Part shown: positions 26,570-36,641 of the stretch, piece after piece
How positions within the stretch are numbered: the stretch's first letter is position 1
Layout: the number at the start of each line of letters is the position of its first letter
Assembly: GCF_000325665.1 (NCBI RefSeq)
Contig: NC_019908.1
Span: 930,001-994,000, forward strand
Length of the DNA stretch: 64,000 nt
Reading direction: 5' to 3'
Origin: Brachyspira pilosicoli P43/6/78
GTDB lineage: Bacteria; Spirochaetota; Brachyspiria; Brachyspirales; Brachyspiraceae
Notes under the pieces: generated by a model
Told to the model about the DNA's origin: nothing
The model's database searches: none
Seen by the model: the letters and a program-made list of their open reading frames with translations, nothing else
Made by a program: the position numbers and the translations under genes

Positions 26570-26637
26570 AAAAAGTCCTTATCTAAGATATTATAATTAT
26601 ATTAATAATACACTATTTGTCAAGATAATATAACTTT

Positions 26638-27255
26638 TTAATCTTTCCAAACTTGACCAGTCTGACATCCGCCTATAAACATTATAGTTATTTTATTATT
26701 AGTCATTAATTGACCTAATGCTTCTGTTTCAAAATCAAATCCATCTTTTCCTTTTAATTCAAAATCTACAGCAAACCAAATGCCTAATGTTATATCATCT
26801 ACTCTATTTTTCTTATCCATATCTAATAAATACAATTCAGGCTCTTTATTTAACTCACAACCTATATTAGCTAAAAACATATCAAATTTTGCTTTAAATG
26901 CAGTATAAACATCATTAGTAGATATTGGAGCAGTTGGTCTTTTTCTCCATTTTGATTTTACTGACATAGATAATGGTCCTGAAGGAATAGGATTAGGAAT
27001 TGACTTATACATAAAATCAGTAAATACTTCTTTAACATTAATTGGACTATTTGGAACTTCAAAAGATAAAGTAGATATTTGACTATTAATATAATTTAAA
27101 GTAATAACAATATTATTAGTTATAACATTCGTAACATAATTTGTTTCAAAAGCACCGTCTAAAACATTATTAGGGTCAAGTATATTAGGACGCTGCTGCT
27201 GACATGATGAAATAAGAATAAAAAATACAGATAAAAATAAAACTAAGCTTTTCAT
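26638..27255 (-). CDS. Lipoprotein, unknown function, 205 aa
   Basis: The signal sequence MKSLVLFLSVFFILISSC places the lipidated Cys at residue 18. The mature part begins QQQRPNILDPNN and contains beta-rich sequence with a conserved-looking FEVPNSPINVKEVFTDF and a C-terminal GGCQTGQVWKD. No family recognised. RBS AGGAG precedes the start. It is an isolated gene between the 26-kb lipoprotein and the large TPR gene. The 180-base gap upstream holds only AT-rich sequence. Confidence 0.65.
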   Translation of the reverse strand: MKSLVLFLSVFFILISSCQQQRPNILDPNNVLDGAFETNYVTNVITNNIVITLNYINSQISTLSFEVPNSPINVKEVFTDFMYKSIPNPIPSGPLSMSVKSKWRKRPTAPISTNDVYTAFKAKFDMFLANIGCELNKEPELYLLDMDKKNRVDDITLGIWFAVDFELKGKDGFDFETEALGQLMTNNKITIMFIGGCQTGQVWKD

Positions 27256-27434
27256 AGGAGTTATCCTCTTATATTTACATACTTCTTACTTAATATAAAA
27301 TCTATATTTAAATAGTATGTAAACATTTATTTAAAAAGCAATAATAAAATATATACAAAATTATTTATTTAACAAAAATAAACTATAAAAACAACAATTA
27401 CATAGAATATTTTATAATATATATCATAAAACTA

Positions 27435-29495
27435 TCAAGATATAGGAGCACTAGATACATATACATTAATTCTATATTTATTTTTTATAGTCTCTGAATT
27501 ATATATATTAGTGGCTTTGGCTAATCTATCATTATATTTCTCAACCAAAAAATCAGCATCTTTAACCTTTGGAGCAAGTATTACCTCTTTTAATGCCTTA
27601 TTATCAAATAAATATAAATAATTTTTGTAAGAACGTTTCATATTATCATCTATATGCAAAGGATTGCTTCCATATTCTAAAAGCTGTATAATACGCATCT
27701 CCTGCTCTTCTACAAATGATGAATCTTTTATTAAATATTGTATATTCATAAGAAGCTGACAAGAATATTCTAACTCTTCACTATTAAAAGACTTTATAAT
27801 ATCAAATATATTATTAAAAATATAACCTATTTTATTTTTTAACTTATCATAAAAATCATTCCCCTCATTCCAAAGAGTATGATAATTTTTATTTAAATCT
27901 ATTATAAGTGAATTGTAATCAGATTCTGAAGGGTTAAATATTATTTCATTTTTTCTATAATTATAATAAAGCACATAGTATAATGGCAAAGTATTCTCTT
28001 CATAAGACTCTATATAAGAATTATTCTCTTTATTATAAGAAAAAGAAAAAAGTATACTAGAGTTTATATTATTAAAAGAAGTATCAAAAAAAGATTTATT
28101 AAACACTAAACAACAGCCTGTTCCTTCTTTATTATCATTTTTACCATATAATCTATACATAGTGAGAGAATCTTTACATCTGCTAAAAGAAGTTTGTAAT
28201 GCAATAAAATTACTCACTTTAGAATGCTTTACATTTAAGCTATTATCTCTAAGAAGCTGCATTAAAACTTTACCCTCTTTAGGATCATTAGCATTTTTTA
28301 CACTTGTCATTCTAAACTTATTTTTCTTAAGATAGCTATTATAATTTTTTAAATTAGCCTCTTCAGTTTTATCATATCTTTTGTCAAAAGCCATCTCATC
28401 AAATACTTCTATACTAGTATAATGAGATATCTCTTCTATATTATCATAATCTTTTACTGATATTAAATATAAAAGTATATACTGAAGTATCCATAATCTC
28501 TTTAATTTATTTTTATCAGCAATATCTCTCGTAACAAAATAAAAATATTCTTCTTTTTCCTTTATCCAAAAGCTCTCTTGACTTAATATAATATTTATTA
28601 GTTTATCTATATCTATAAAATATATAAACTTTGATATAATATTAAAAATATTAACAGACTTATATTTATCTACACTTATTAAAATATCCAAAGCTTTATC
28701 ATATTCTTTTAAAGATATTAAAGAATTGGCCTTAGAAAAATAAACTCTCTCACAAATAGAATTATCATCAATATAATTATACTCAATCATATCGCTGTCA
28801 TCTATATCTGATTTATTAGTGTTTTTTATCTCTTTTGATTTTAAAATATCTATAGCCTTATCAAAATATTCTATAGCCTCTTTATATTTATTTATTCTAT
28901 TTAAACAATTTCCTTTATTTAAATAAACTATCTCTAAATATTGATTGCTCTCTATTGCCTTATCATACATTTTAAGAGCGTTATCTATCTCTCCAAGCTT
29001 CTCCAACATAATAGCAACATTTAAATAAGCATATTCATACCCTAACTTACCTGCTATATTAAAATAATCTAAAGCATCTTGATAACGTTCCAATTTTGAA
29101 TATATTATACCTATATTAAAATAAGATATTTCAGATTTATCATTTATTTCTATAGCCATATTAAAAGAAGACAAAGCATCATCATAAGCATTTAACTTAG
29201 CAAGTATTATACCCTTATTAATAAAAGCCTTTTCATATAAAGGATTTACACTTATAGCCTTATCATAAAACTCTATAGACTTTTCGTATTGATTTAAATA
29301 ATATAGAGTTAATGCCTTTTTGTAGTAAGCTCTTGCAAAATATATCTCTTTATAATTATTATCCAAATCTCCGCTGTAGGTATAAAAATACTCTATAATT
29401 TTATCATATAATCTAAGAGCGGAAGCATATTTAGTTAAGCCAAAATATAATCTAGCCTGAATAAACCAACTATCTATTTTATCTTTCACAGTCAT
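27435..29495 (-). CDS. Large TPR protein with C-terminal DUF2971-like region
   Basis: 686 residues, no signal peptide. Residues 10-300 contain about eight TPR units (for example YYKKALTLYYLNQYEKSIEFYDKAISVNP; KAFINKGIILAKLNAYDDALSSFNMAI). The C-terminal part (about 380-680) contains HYTSIEVFDEM ... KFRMTSVKNANDPKEGKVLMQLL ... FIALQTSFSRCKDSLTMYRLYG. Its 'NDP.EG' and later 'SFS..KDSL.MW/YRLYG' layout resembles DUF2971 proteins. That assignment is tentative. TPR arrays usually bind partner proteins, so a recruitment-plus-effector design is conceivable. Single gene; tRNA-Leu starts divergently beyond a short AT-rich gap. Confidence 0.7.
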   Translation of the reverse strand: MTVKDKIDSWFIQARLYFGLTKYASALRLYDKIIEYFYTYSGDLDNNYKEIYFARAYYKKALTLYYLNQYEKSIEFYDKAISVNPLYEKAFINKGIILAKLNAYDDALSSFNMAIEINDKSEISYFNIGIIYSKLERYQDALDYFNIAGKLGYEYAYLNVAIMLEKLGEIDNALKMYDKAIESNQYLEIVYLNKGNCLNRINKYKEAIEYFDKAIDILKSKEIKNTNKSDIDDSDMIEYNYIDDNSICERVYFSKANSLISLKEYDKALDILISVDKYKSVNIFNIISKFIYFIDIDKLINIILSQESFWIKEKEEYFYFVTRDIADKNKLKRLWILQYILLYLISVKDYDNIEEISHYTSIEVFDEMAFDKRYDKTEEANLKNYNSYLKKNKFRMTSVKNANDPKEGKVLMQLLRDNSLNVKHSKVSNFIALQTSFSRCKDSLTMYRLYGKNDNKEGTGCCLVFNKSFFDTSFNNINSSILFSFSYNKENNSYIESYEENTLPLYYVLYYNYRKNEIIFNPSESDYNSLIIDLNKNYHTLWNEGNDFYDKLKNKIGYIFNNIFDIIKSFNSEELEYSCQLLMNIQYLIKDSSFVEEQEMRIIQLLEYGSNPLHIDDNMKRSYKNYLYLFDNKALKEVILAPKVKDADFLVEKYNDRLAKATNIYNSETIKNKYRINVYVSSAPIS

Positions 29496-29575
29496 AATAT
29501 AAATCCTTTATTTTATATTAATACATTTTTTATTATTAGCAACATTTAAAAATAACTTATAATAAAAAATAAAAT

Positions 29576-29603
29576 TTGACAAAAAGTTATGTTATTATAT
29601 AAT
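29576..29603 (+). promoter_or_regulatory. Consensus sigma-70 promoter for tRNA-Leu
   Basis: TTGACA (29576-29581) and TATAAT (29598-29603), both perfect, 16 bases apart. It lies 18 bases before the tRNA's first base. Confidence 0.8.
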
Positions 29604-29620
29604 AGATATTAATTTTATTC

Positions 29621-29702
29621 GCTCGGGTGGTGGAATAGGTAGACACAACAGCTTGAGGTGCTGTCGGGTAACACCGTGCTGGTTCAAGTCCAGTCTCGAG
29701 CA
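29621..29702 (+). tRNA. tRNA-Leu (GAG)
   Basis: Acceptor GCTCGGG (29621-29627) pairs with CTCGAGC (29695-29701) and the discriminator is A. The anticodon arm ACAGC-TTGAGGT-GCTGT gives anticodon GAG. A long variable arm (CGGGTAACACCG) and the T loop TTCAAGT confirm a class II leucine tRNA. CCA not encoded. Confidence 0.95.
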
Positions 29703-29708
29703 ATTTTT

Positions 29709-30362
29709 TTATAAATATTTACTCGCTTCTTTTATACTCAAATTAGACATATTATCTTTATGCTTATTAATAAAATCTATAACCCATTTGGAATTAGTTT
29801 TGCTGTAATCTCTAAGTACCCAGCCTATAGCTTTATTTATAAAAAACTCATTTTGATTTAAATTATTAATTATTATCTCTTCAAGTAAATTAGTGTTTGT
29901 ATTATTTTTTCTTAGAAGCTGATGACATATAGCAATTCTTCTAAGCCAAAAATTATCATCTAAAGACCATTCTAATAATATTGAATCGACACTCTCATCT
30001 CTCAAAGCAATGTCTCCAATTATTCTATGAAAGCCATCAACACTGTCCCACCATGATTTTGTTAATATATATTCTTTTAATTTTTCAATATGGCTTTTAT
30101 TTAAATATTTTTTCTTTAAACTCAAATAATCAATAGCACAATATTGAAACTCTCTATATTTACTCTTAAAACATTTATCTGTAAAATTAAAATCAATATA
30201 TTCTGTTTTTTTGTATTCTTTAAAAATGTTGTTTTCTATATTTTTTCTGCTTTTAGAATCCACACCCAAAAACTCAAATTTGTTTTTCATGTATGCAGAC
30301 ATCTCTTTAGCTTTTTTGCTATTTTGCAATTTTGTTAATTGTTCAAATATATCATTTAGCAT
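29709..30362 (-). CDS. DNA alkylation repair protein (AlkD-like)
   Basis: HEAT-repeat DNA glycosylase family that removes alkylated purines without base flipping. Typical landmarks: MLNDIFEQLTKLQN ... AYMKNKFEFLGV near the start, FNFTDKCFKSKYREFQYCAIDYL, then WWDSVDGFHRIIGDIAL. The last contains the catalytic Trp/Asp segment of AlkD. Also FWLRRIAICHQLL and NEFFINKAIGWVLRDYSKTN. 217 residues is the usual length. It ends 7 bases before the tRNA-Leu 3' end on the opposite strand and starts 12 bases after the radical-SAM gene, suggesting one transcript. Confidence 0.85.
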   Translation of the reverse strand: MLNDIFEQLTKLQNSKKAKEMSAYMKNKFEFLGVDSKSRKNIENNIFKEYKKTEYIDFNFTDKCFKSKYREFQYCAIDYLSLKKKYLNKSHIEKLKEYILTKSWWDSVDGFHRIIGDIALRDESVDSILLEWSLDDNFWLRRIAICHQLLRKNNTNTNLLEEIIINNLNQNEFFINKAIGWVLRDYSKTNSKWVIDFINKHKDNMSNLSIKEASKYL

Positions 30363-30374
30363 AATTAAATATAT

Positions 30375-31832
30375 TTATTCAAAATCTTTTAAGTGGCCTT
30401 TTGAGACCTTTTTAAATGCTCTTAAGTAATATTTTATATCGTCTAAATCTCTAATAGACAATACTTTATGCATTAAAAACTGAGGGGTAAAACTTAAATT
30501 ATAAAGCTTTTGTATCCAAGATTTTATTTTCTCTTCGCCGACATCTGTTTTCATTATAGCAGTACGCATATCATAATCTTCCCAATTTTCTGTGGTAAGC
30601 CAATTTTCTCTTTTACATTGATTAAATAATTCTGTACCAGGATATGGAATTATAATTGTCGCCTGCATAGTTTTAGCATAACCTTTTAGAAGAAGTTTTT
30701 TAGTAAGCTCATAAGTTTTCTCAATATCTTCTTCAGTTTCCCAAGGATATCCAAGCATTACTGTGATATGAGGAGATAACCCTGCATCAGATGCTGCTTT
30801 ACAGGAAGGAAGTATCTCTTCAACTTTATTGCCTTTTATGAGTCTGTCTAATGTATTTTGACTTGCTGATTCTAAACCAAACAACAAGAATCTAAACCCT
30901 GCCTTTTTCATAAGTCTGTATTCATCTTCATTACAAGCACCGAAACGCATATTACAGTCTATATTAACTTTTTTATTTAGCTTTTTGTCTATCATAAGAT
31001 TACAAAAATCATTAAGCCATTTCTTTACAGGAAAACAACCAGTGTCGTCCATTATCTCTCTTATATTGTATTTATTGTAAAGAAAATCCACTTCATCAAC
31101 TACATTCTCAGCGGTTCTCGCACGGAAGTTTGTATATATACCAGTCCAAGAACAAAAAGTACATCTATGATGCCAGCAGTCACGCCCAGCCATTATATAA
31201 GTACCAGGAATGCGTTTGAAGTTTCCATTGTCATAAGCATACCTTTTCCACTCTGTTAAATCTCTGTCTATAAACGGTAGACTTTTTAAATCATGTCTTA
31301 ATTCAAAGAAACCTGTATTTTTTATAGTTTCATTTTCTCTATAGTATATGCCTTTTTCTAATTGTGTTTTTCCGTTTAAATATTCAATCAAGTTTAAAAG
31401 CAAAAAGTCATAATCGCCGCCTGTAAGCAAATAATCAACCTTACAGTTATTCATAGTCTCATCAGGCATAGCAGTAACATGGTCTCCTGCAATAACAACA
31501 ATCATATTTTTGTATTTTGCTTTTAAATCATCAACTATTTTCCAAGCTTTATATATAACAGGTGTCTTTACTTCAAAAAATAATAAATCAGGTGTATTAG
31601 AATCCAAATACTCATACCATTCTTTAGTAGTCATATTTCTTGCAATAGCATCAATAAAATCTACTTTATAGCCTGCATTTTTTATCATAGTTGCAGCAGT
31701 GGCAGGCACAACAGGATAAATATATGTTGGGCTTTTGAACCATTGAAATTGTCTGTTTTGTGAAAGCAATGCCACTCCCCTATCGCTTTCAAATGGAGGA
31801 TAGCCTATATATATTCTGTTTATTTTATTCAT
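30375..31832 (-). CDS. B12-binding-domain radical SAM protein
   Basis: The N-terminal domain (1-150) has a Rossmann-like cobalamin-binding fold. The usual DxHxxG is degenerate: it reads GDHVTAMPDE (116-125), and VDYLLTGGDYDFLLL follows. The radical-SAM domain has Cys219, Cys224 and Cys227 (GRDCWHHRCTFCSW), spaced CX4CX2C instead of the common CX3CX2C. It continues with GLESASQNTLDRLIKGN and PHITVMLGYPWETEEDIEKT. Such enzymes methylate or rearrange lipids, cofactors or antibiotics. Reaction unknown. AlkD-like gene follows 12 bases downstream. Confidence 0.8.
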   Translation of the reverse strand: MNKINRIYIGYPPFESDRGVALLSQNRQFQWFKSPTYIYPVVPATAATMIKNAGYKVDFIDAIARNMTTKEWYEYLDSNTPDLLFFEVKTPVIYKAWKIVDDLKAKYKNMIVVIAGDHVTAMPDETMNNCKVDYLLTGGDYDFLLLNLIEYLNGKTQLEKGIYYRENETIKNTGFFELRHDLKSLPFIDRDLTEWKRYAYDNGNFKRIPGTYIMAGRDCWHHRCTFCSWTGIYTNFRARTAENVVDEVDFLYNKYNIREIMDDTGCFPVKKWLNDFCNLMIDKKLNKKVNIDCNMRFGACNEDEYRLMKKAGFRFLLFGLESASQNTLDRLIKGNKVEEILPSCKAASDAGLSPHITVMLGYPWETEEDIEKTYELTKKLLLKGYAKTMQATIIIPYPGTELFNQCKRENWLTTENWEDYDMRTAIMKTDVGEEKIKSWIQKLYNLSFTPQFLMHKVLSIRDLDDIKYYLRAFKKVSKGHLKDFE

Positions 31833-31920
31833 ACATTAAACCTTTTCAAATTCTAAAACTATTAACATAATTATAAATTATTACTTTATTAATAGCAAAT
31901 TGCAAACAATTTAATTACTA

Positions 31921-31961
31921 TATAATAAAAAAGCATAAGGATTATAAAAAACCTCATGCTT
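31921..31961 (-). terminator. Intrinsic terminator of the cupin gene
   Basis: AAGCATAAGG (31931-31940) pairs with CCTCATGCTT (31952-31961) with one mismatch. On the minus strand the stem is followed by a U-rich tract (A-run 31927-31932). It sits 30 bases after the cupin stop. Confidence 0.7.
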
Positions 31962-31992
31962 TATATAAAAGATTATTTATTAAAAAATACCA

Positions 31993-32316
31993 TTATGGCT
32001 TCACCTGTATAACAACTACCTTAAAAGATTCTATTGCCTTTAATGAATGTTTAGCATTAGCAGGTATTAAAATAGATTCTCCCTCAGACAATACATAAGC
32101 ATCATTTTCTATAGTCATCTCAAACTTACCGTCTATAGTGATAACCAACACATCACCTGTGCTGCTATGAGTTGGTATGCTTCTATCTTTATCTACAGAA
32201 AGTATTTTTATTGCTAAATTATCTCTATCAACCAAAGTTAATGCAGAGTTAATCTCTACAGTATCTTTTAATGATAATACTTTTTTATAATCTATATTAT
32301 TAATAAAATTTGGCAT
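31993..32316 (-). CDS. Cupin-domain protein
   Basis: A compact single-domain cupin of 107 residues. Motif 1 is partly kept: IPTHSSTGDVLVITIDGKFEMTI has one His and the Gly-rich turn. Motif 2 is GESILIPANAKHSLKAIE. Two metal-binding His are visible but the usual HxHxE triad is reduced, so catalysis is doubtful and a small-molecule sensor or storage role is possible. Start has AAAAGGAT upstream. Single gene. Confidence 0.8.
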   Translation of the reverse strand: MPNFINNIDYKKVLSLKDTVEINSALTLVDRDNLAIKILSVDKDRSIPTHSSTGDVLVITIDGKFEMTIENDAYVLSEGESILIPANAKHSLKAIESFKVVVIQVKP

Positions 32317-32399
32317 CGCAATATCCTTTTAATTTTTTCAAATTATGCAATGTTTTTTTATAAAAGTCTATTGCCATAGCAACAAAGAATAAAAAAAAA

Positions 32400-33287
32400 T
32401 TATCTTTTTCTTTTCAATGTAATAATAACTACTTCAGGATAAGCAAAAAATCTAAAAGGAAGCAACACTACCCCAACCCCAGATGTAACATATATTTTTG
32501 TATTATATGCTTTCATTTTACCATATATACTCATTAAAGGATATTCTCTATTTTTGTTTATAAACTCTATCAATTTTATAGGCATAAAACTTATTTGAAA
32601 TCCATGAGTATGCCCAGCAAGAAAAAAATCTATTAACTTATTGTATCCACCTTCTCTAGCAATTTTTAATGGGAAAAGAGGTTCATGAGATAACATAATA
32701 TGGAAATTATTAGTTTCAACTCCTTTAGTTGCACTATCAAACTCAACTTTATCTGTTAAAAAATCTCCTACTCCTCCTATAGAAATATAATCTCCTGCTT
32801 CATTTGTGATAAATACTATATTATTATCTATAGTTTTAAAACCATTTTTTATTAAACAATTAGATACATCAGTAGTACTCTCCCAATTATCATGATTGCC
32901 CATAACAGAATATTTTCCAAACTTAGCATTTAAATCTTTTATTCCTTCATCGAGCTTTTGAACATTATTAGAATTATAATAATGAAACCACCTCGGAGCA
33001 CTGTAAATATAATCTCCAGCAAATAATATTAAATCAGGATTATTTTCTCTTATAATATCAGACATTTTTTTTACATGAGAAATTGGTATATAAAGCCCAG
33101 CATGCATATCTGCCGCAAATGCCACTTTTGTACCTTCAAAGCTATAAGGTAAATCATCAAACTCTAATTCAATATATCTTACCCTCAAAGACCTTGAAAA
33201 ATAAAACATATACAAACAAAAAAGTAATATTATAAATAATAAAAATATTATAACTTTTCTCTTTTTATTAAATATATTCTTTATCAT
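32400..33287 (-). CDS. Membrane-anchored metallophosphoesterase
   Basis: An N-terminal membrane segment (residues 11-32) is followed by a calcineurin-like domain with FAADMHAG, LFAGDYIYS, VMGNHDNWES, MLSHEPLF and AGHTHGFQ, all metal ligands in order. The layout resembles YkuE/YaeI, phosphodiesterases acting outside the membrane on lipids such as UDP-sugars of lipid A synthesis; the actual substrate is not known. Its ATG overlaps the stop of the permease gene by four bases, so the two are coupled. Confidence 0.85.
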   Translation of the reverse strand: MIKNIFNKKRKVIIFLLFIILLFCLYMFYFSRSLRVRYIELEFDDLPYSFEGTKVAFAADMHAGLYIPISHVKKMSDIIRENNPDLILFAGDYIYSAPRWFHYYNSNNVQKLDEGIKDLNAKFGKYSVMGNHDNWESTTDVSNCLIKNGFKTIDNNIVFITNEAGDYISIGGVGDFLTDKVEFDSATKGVETNNFHIMLSHEPLFPLKIAREGGYNKLIDFFLAGHTHGFQISFMPIKLIEFINKNREYPLMSIYGKMKAYNTKIYVTSGVGVVLLPFRFFAYPEVVIITLKRKR

Positions 33288-35127
33288 ATATCACTGCCTA
33301 ACAAAGAAATTAGAGTTAAAGCAAAAGACAAAATAAAAATTATTACTAAAAATATTATAAAATTAAATACTATATCATAAAGCAATAAAATTAATATTAA
33401 TGATAAAATAATAGCAATGATAAATGATATAGCATATTTTTTAATAGACTCATTTTTATTAATATTACTTGCTTTACAAAAAACAGATAGTAAAAAAGAA
33501 TTAAATAAAGAAACAGATATAAGAAATAAAGCCATAAATATAAAGCTAAATATTTTTATATTATTATTATCATCATATCCTTCTATATAAAGTTCATCTA
33601 AATTATTATCTTTTAACTTTTTATTTAAATAAGGATATATATTATCTTTTGATTGTATTATTATTCTTTCATTGTATGGAGATTTATCGCCGCCTCTAAG
33701 ATGCAAAAAGTCATACATTGTTTTTAAATTAGCATATATATTATAATTTTCTATATCATATATTCCAACAATCTTAAAATACATAGTATCCAAAATACCT
33801 CGTGAGTTTTTTGCTATAAGTGAAACACTATCTCCTACTTTAAGATTTAAATATCTTGCTAAATGTTTGCCTATAACAATTTCTTTGTTTTCTCCTTCAA
33901 ACATCTCTCCAGATATAAGATTATAATTAATATTTAAATTATCATAAGCATATACTCTAGACTGAATACTTCCAGTTCTAATAACAACACCAACAGGAAA
34001 TGATATAACCCTTGTAACATCATTATTAATAATATTTATATCTCCAATAGAACCATTCAATAAAAAAGTATTATCAGAAGTATTTTTTTTAGCAATACTA
34101 TATATATTATTATATGTAAATGTTTTTTTAGGTATTTCTAATAAAAAATCATAAGAAACTACAAAAGCAAAAACATACACTACAATAAAACCAAATAAAA
34201 TTAATAAATTAGAAAACTTCAAACTCTCTAAAAACATCTTTTTTATTGAATATATTTTTAATTTTGCAGACAACACAGAAATAATATTTACTAATAACAC
34301 TATTAAATATATTTTATCAAAATAAAAATTATTTTTTAATATATATTTCATTATTATAAAATAAGCAGCTAAAGAAAGTATAAATCCAATAATAGAAAAT
34401 ATCACACTGTAAAACAAATTATTATTATTTACAAATATAAAACTAAAAAATAAAATAAAGAAATAAGCTAAAATAAAATATAAATTATTATTGTTATTTG
34501 TTTTTTCATTTAAAGAATAATATACAAAATCGTCACCAAAAATTTGTTTAACTATATTATCATCTAAACTATTATCTTTTACATATATTTCACTAGCACA
34601 ACTATCAAGCTTCACAAAATTATTTAAATTATCTATATCAACTAAAGCATAATTATATTTTAATGTATCTGATATACTTAAAACCTCATATTCCTCAGCA
34701 TTATAATGACCATCTTTAGTAATTAATTTTAATATAACATTATCTCCAATTCCTACATTTAAATTCTTTGAAGTTTTTTCACTTATTATAATGCCGTTAT
34801 TTTTTTTAGAAATATTAACATTAAAAATATTATTATCTTCTACACCGTTTAATATAATCTCTTCTTCACCCAAATAAGAAATAATAAGTGCTTTATATTT
34901 TAAGATAGCAGATAAATCTTTCTCATCAAACACTTTTGAAAGATTATCTTTTTTTTGTTTGTAATTATAAATAAAATATTCAGGCGGTGCTTCATCTCTC
35001 ACAGCCATATAATTAGTATTCATAATACTTGTATAATTTGCATAAGTCTGCGGTTTATCAAGATTAAAATATAATATTAAAGAAGCAATAAATGAAATAA
35101 ATACATAAAATATAACTTTTTTTTCAT
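33284..35127 (-). CDS. FtsX/MacB-like permease with out-of-frame first helix
   Basis: The open frame runs from Met at 35023 (579 aa). It has an extracytoplasmic domain resembling MacB_PCD (GEEEIILNGV, IGKHLARYLNLKVGDSVSLIAKN), then helix groups near 175-290 and 470-579. An upstream ATG at 35127 is followed by A8 (plus-strand T8, 35117-35124). With A9 the product begins MKKKVIFYVFISFIASL and continues into the frame, giving the first membrane helix the family needs. As written that ATG leads to a short peptide. No ABC ATPase gene is adjacent, so the energising partner is unknown. Coupled to the phosphoesterase gene downstream. Confidence 0.65.
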
Positions 35128-35223
35128 AAATAATAACTCAATAAAAATGTATAAAAAATTATATACTATTAAGCGTTTTTGTAAATACTTAATGATTATA
35201 GTTAGAATTATCTAAAAAATCTA

Positions 35224-35251
35224 TTGACATTATATAAACATAATATAAAAT
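35224..35251 (+). promoter_or_regulatory. Sigma-70 promoter for metK
   Basis: TTGACA at 35224-35229 and TAAAAT at 35246-35251, 16 bases apart, about 30 bases upstream of metK, which has a GAGG ribosome binding site. The 100 bases before it contain no S-box/SAM riboswitch. Confidence 0.65.
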
Positions 35252-35281
35252 AAAACGATTATTTTAAAAAGAGGTAAAACT

Positions 35282-36469
35282 ATGGCTGAGATAAAAAATT
35301 ATCACTTCTCTTCTGAGTCGGTAACAGAAGGCCATCCTGATAAGATTTGCGATGCTGTAAGCGATGCAGTCTTAGACGAATGTTTAAAACAAGATCCTAA
35401 TTCTAGAGTTGCATGTGAAACTTTAGCAAAAACAGGAATGCTCATCATTGCTGGAGAAATCACTACAAAAGCTAGATTGGATTATCAAAAAATCGCTAGA
35501 GATACCGTAAGGCGAATAGGATACACAAGCAGCGATATGGGTTTTGACGCTGATACTTGTGCAGTAATGGAGGCTATTGCAGAACAGTCTCCTGATATAG
35601 ATATGGGTGTTAGTGCTGGTAAAGGATTATTTAATTCTGAAAGCTCAAATGTTTCTGAAGGAGCTGGCGACCAAGGTATAATGTTTGGTTATGCTATAAA
35701 TGAAACTGAAACTTTTATGCCTTTAAGCATACATTTAGCTCATAGATTAGCAGAACGTTTAACAAAGGTTAGAAAAGACAAAATTGTTGACTATTTAAGA
35801 CCAGATGGAAAGAGTCAGGTTACAATAGAATATAAAGACGGTAAAGCTGCTAGAATAGATGCTGTTGTTATATCTACTCAGCATGCTGCAGGAGTTGAGC
35901 ATAAACAAATAGAAGAAGACATAAAAAAACATGTAATAAATGAAATATGTCCTAAAAATATGCTTGATGAAAACACAAAATATTATATTAACCCAACAGG
36001 TTCATTTGTAGTTGGCGGACCTATGGGAGACTGCGGATTAACAGGAAGAAAAATCATTGTAGACAGTTACGGCGGACATGGTGCTCATGGAGGCGGTGCT
36101 TTCTCTGGTAAAGACCCTACAAAAGTAGATAGAAGTGCTTGTTATATGGCTCGTTATGTTGCTAAAAATATTGTTGCTTCTGGTATTGCTGACAGAGCTT
36201 TAGTTCAGTTTGCTTATGCTATTGGTGTTCCTGAACCTTTATCTGTATATGTTAATACTTTTGGTACTTGCAAAGTTCATGATGAGGTATTAGCTGCTAT
36301 TATTTCTAAACAAATTGACTTAACTCCAGCAGGTATAATTAAAACATTAGATTTAAGAAGACCAATATATGAAAAAACTACTGCTTATGGACACTTCGGA
36401 AGAGAGCTTCCAGAGTTCACTTGGGAAAAAACAGATATAAAACATCTATTTGCTAACCCAACAAAATAA
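35282..36469 (+). CDS. metK: S-adenosylmethionine synthase
   Basis: Makes S-adenosylmethionine from methionine and ATP. Signature stretches are all present: [55 protein letters not shown] and [22 protein letters not shown]. 395 residues is the family length. Near-consensus promoter and terminator flank it, so it is a single unit. Next genes are an FMN reductase and a lipoprotein nucleosidase that may handle SAM breakdown products. Confidence 0.97.
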   Translation: MAEIKNYHFSSESVTEGHPDKICDAVSDAVLDECLKQDPNSRVACETLAKTGMLIIAGEITTKARLDYQKIARDTVRRIGYTSSDMGFDADTCAVMEAIAEQSPDIDMGVSAGKGLFNSESSNVSEGAGDQGIMFGYAINETETFMPLSIHLAHRLAERLTKVRKDKIVDYLRPDGKSQVTIEYKDGKAARIDAVVISTQHAAGVEHKQIEEDIKKHVINEICPKNMLDENTKYYINPTGSFVVGGPMGDCGLTGRKIIVDSYGGHGAHGGGAFSGKDPTKVDRSACYMARYVAKNIVASGIADRALVQFAYAIGVPEPLSVYVNTFGTCKVHDEVLAAIISKQIDLTPAGIIKTLDLRRPIYEKTTAYGHFGRELPEFTWEKTDIKHLFANPTK

Positions 36470-36499
36470 TTTTTTAATTTAATAGATTTTAAACATTCA

Positions 36500-36536
36500 A
36501 GGCTTATCAATGAATTAATATTGGTAAGCCTTTTTA
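36500..36536 (+). terminator. Intrinsic terminator of metK
   Basis: AGGCTTATCAAT (36500-36511) pairs with ATTGGTAAGCCT (36520-36531) with one G-U, followed by a run of U ending in TTTTTATT. It is 30 bases beyond the metK stop. Confidence 0.85.
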
Positions 36537-36641
36537 TTAAAAAATCACACTAATAATCATATTTTGCAACATAATAAATACTTTACAGTATCATAACTAT
36601 ATAGTATAATTCAAACTAATAATATTAAGAGATATGCAAAA

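Noticed and set aside
29576-29720. Integration site or attachment repeat at tRNA-Leu
   Set aside because: No duplicated tRNA 3' end and no integrase gene nearby.
35024-35281. SAM riboswitch before metK
   Set aside because: The leader is short and AT-rich with none of the S-box conserved elements; only an ordinary promoter and ribosome binding site are seen.
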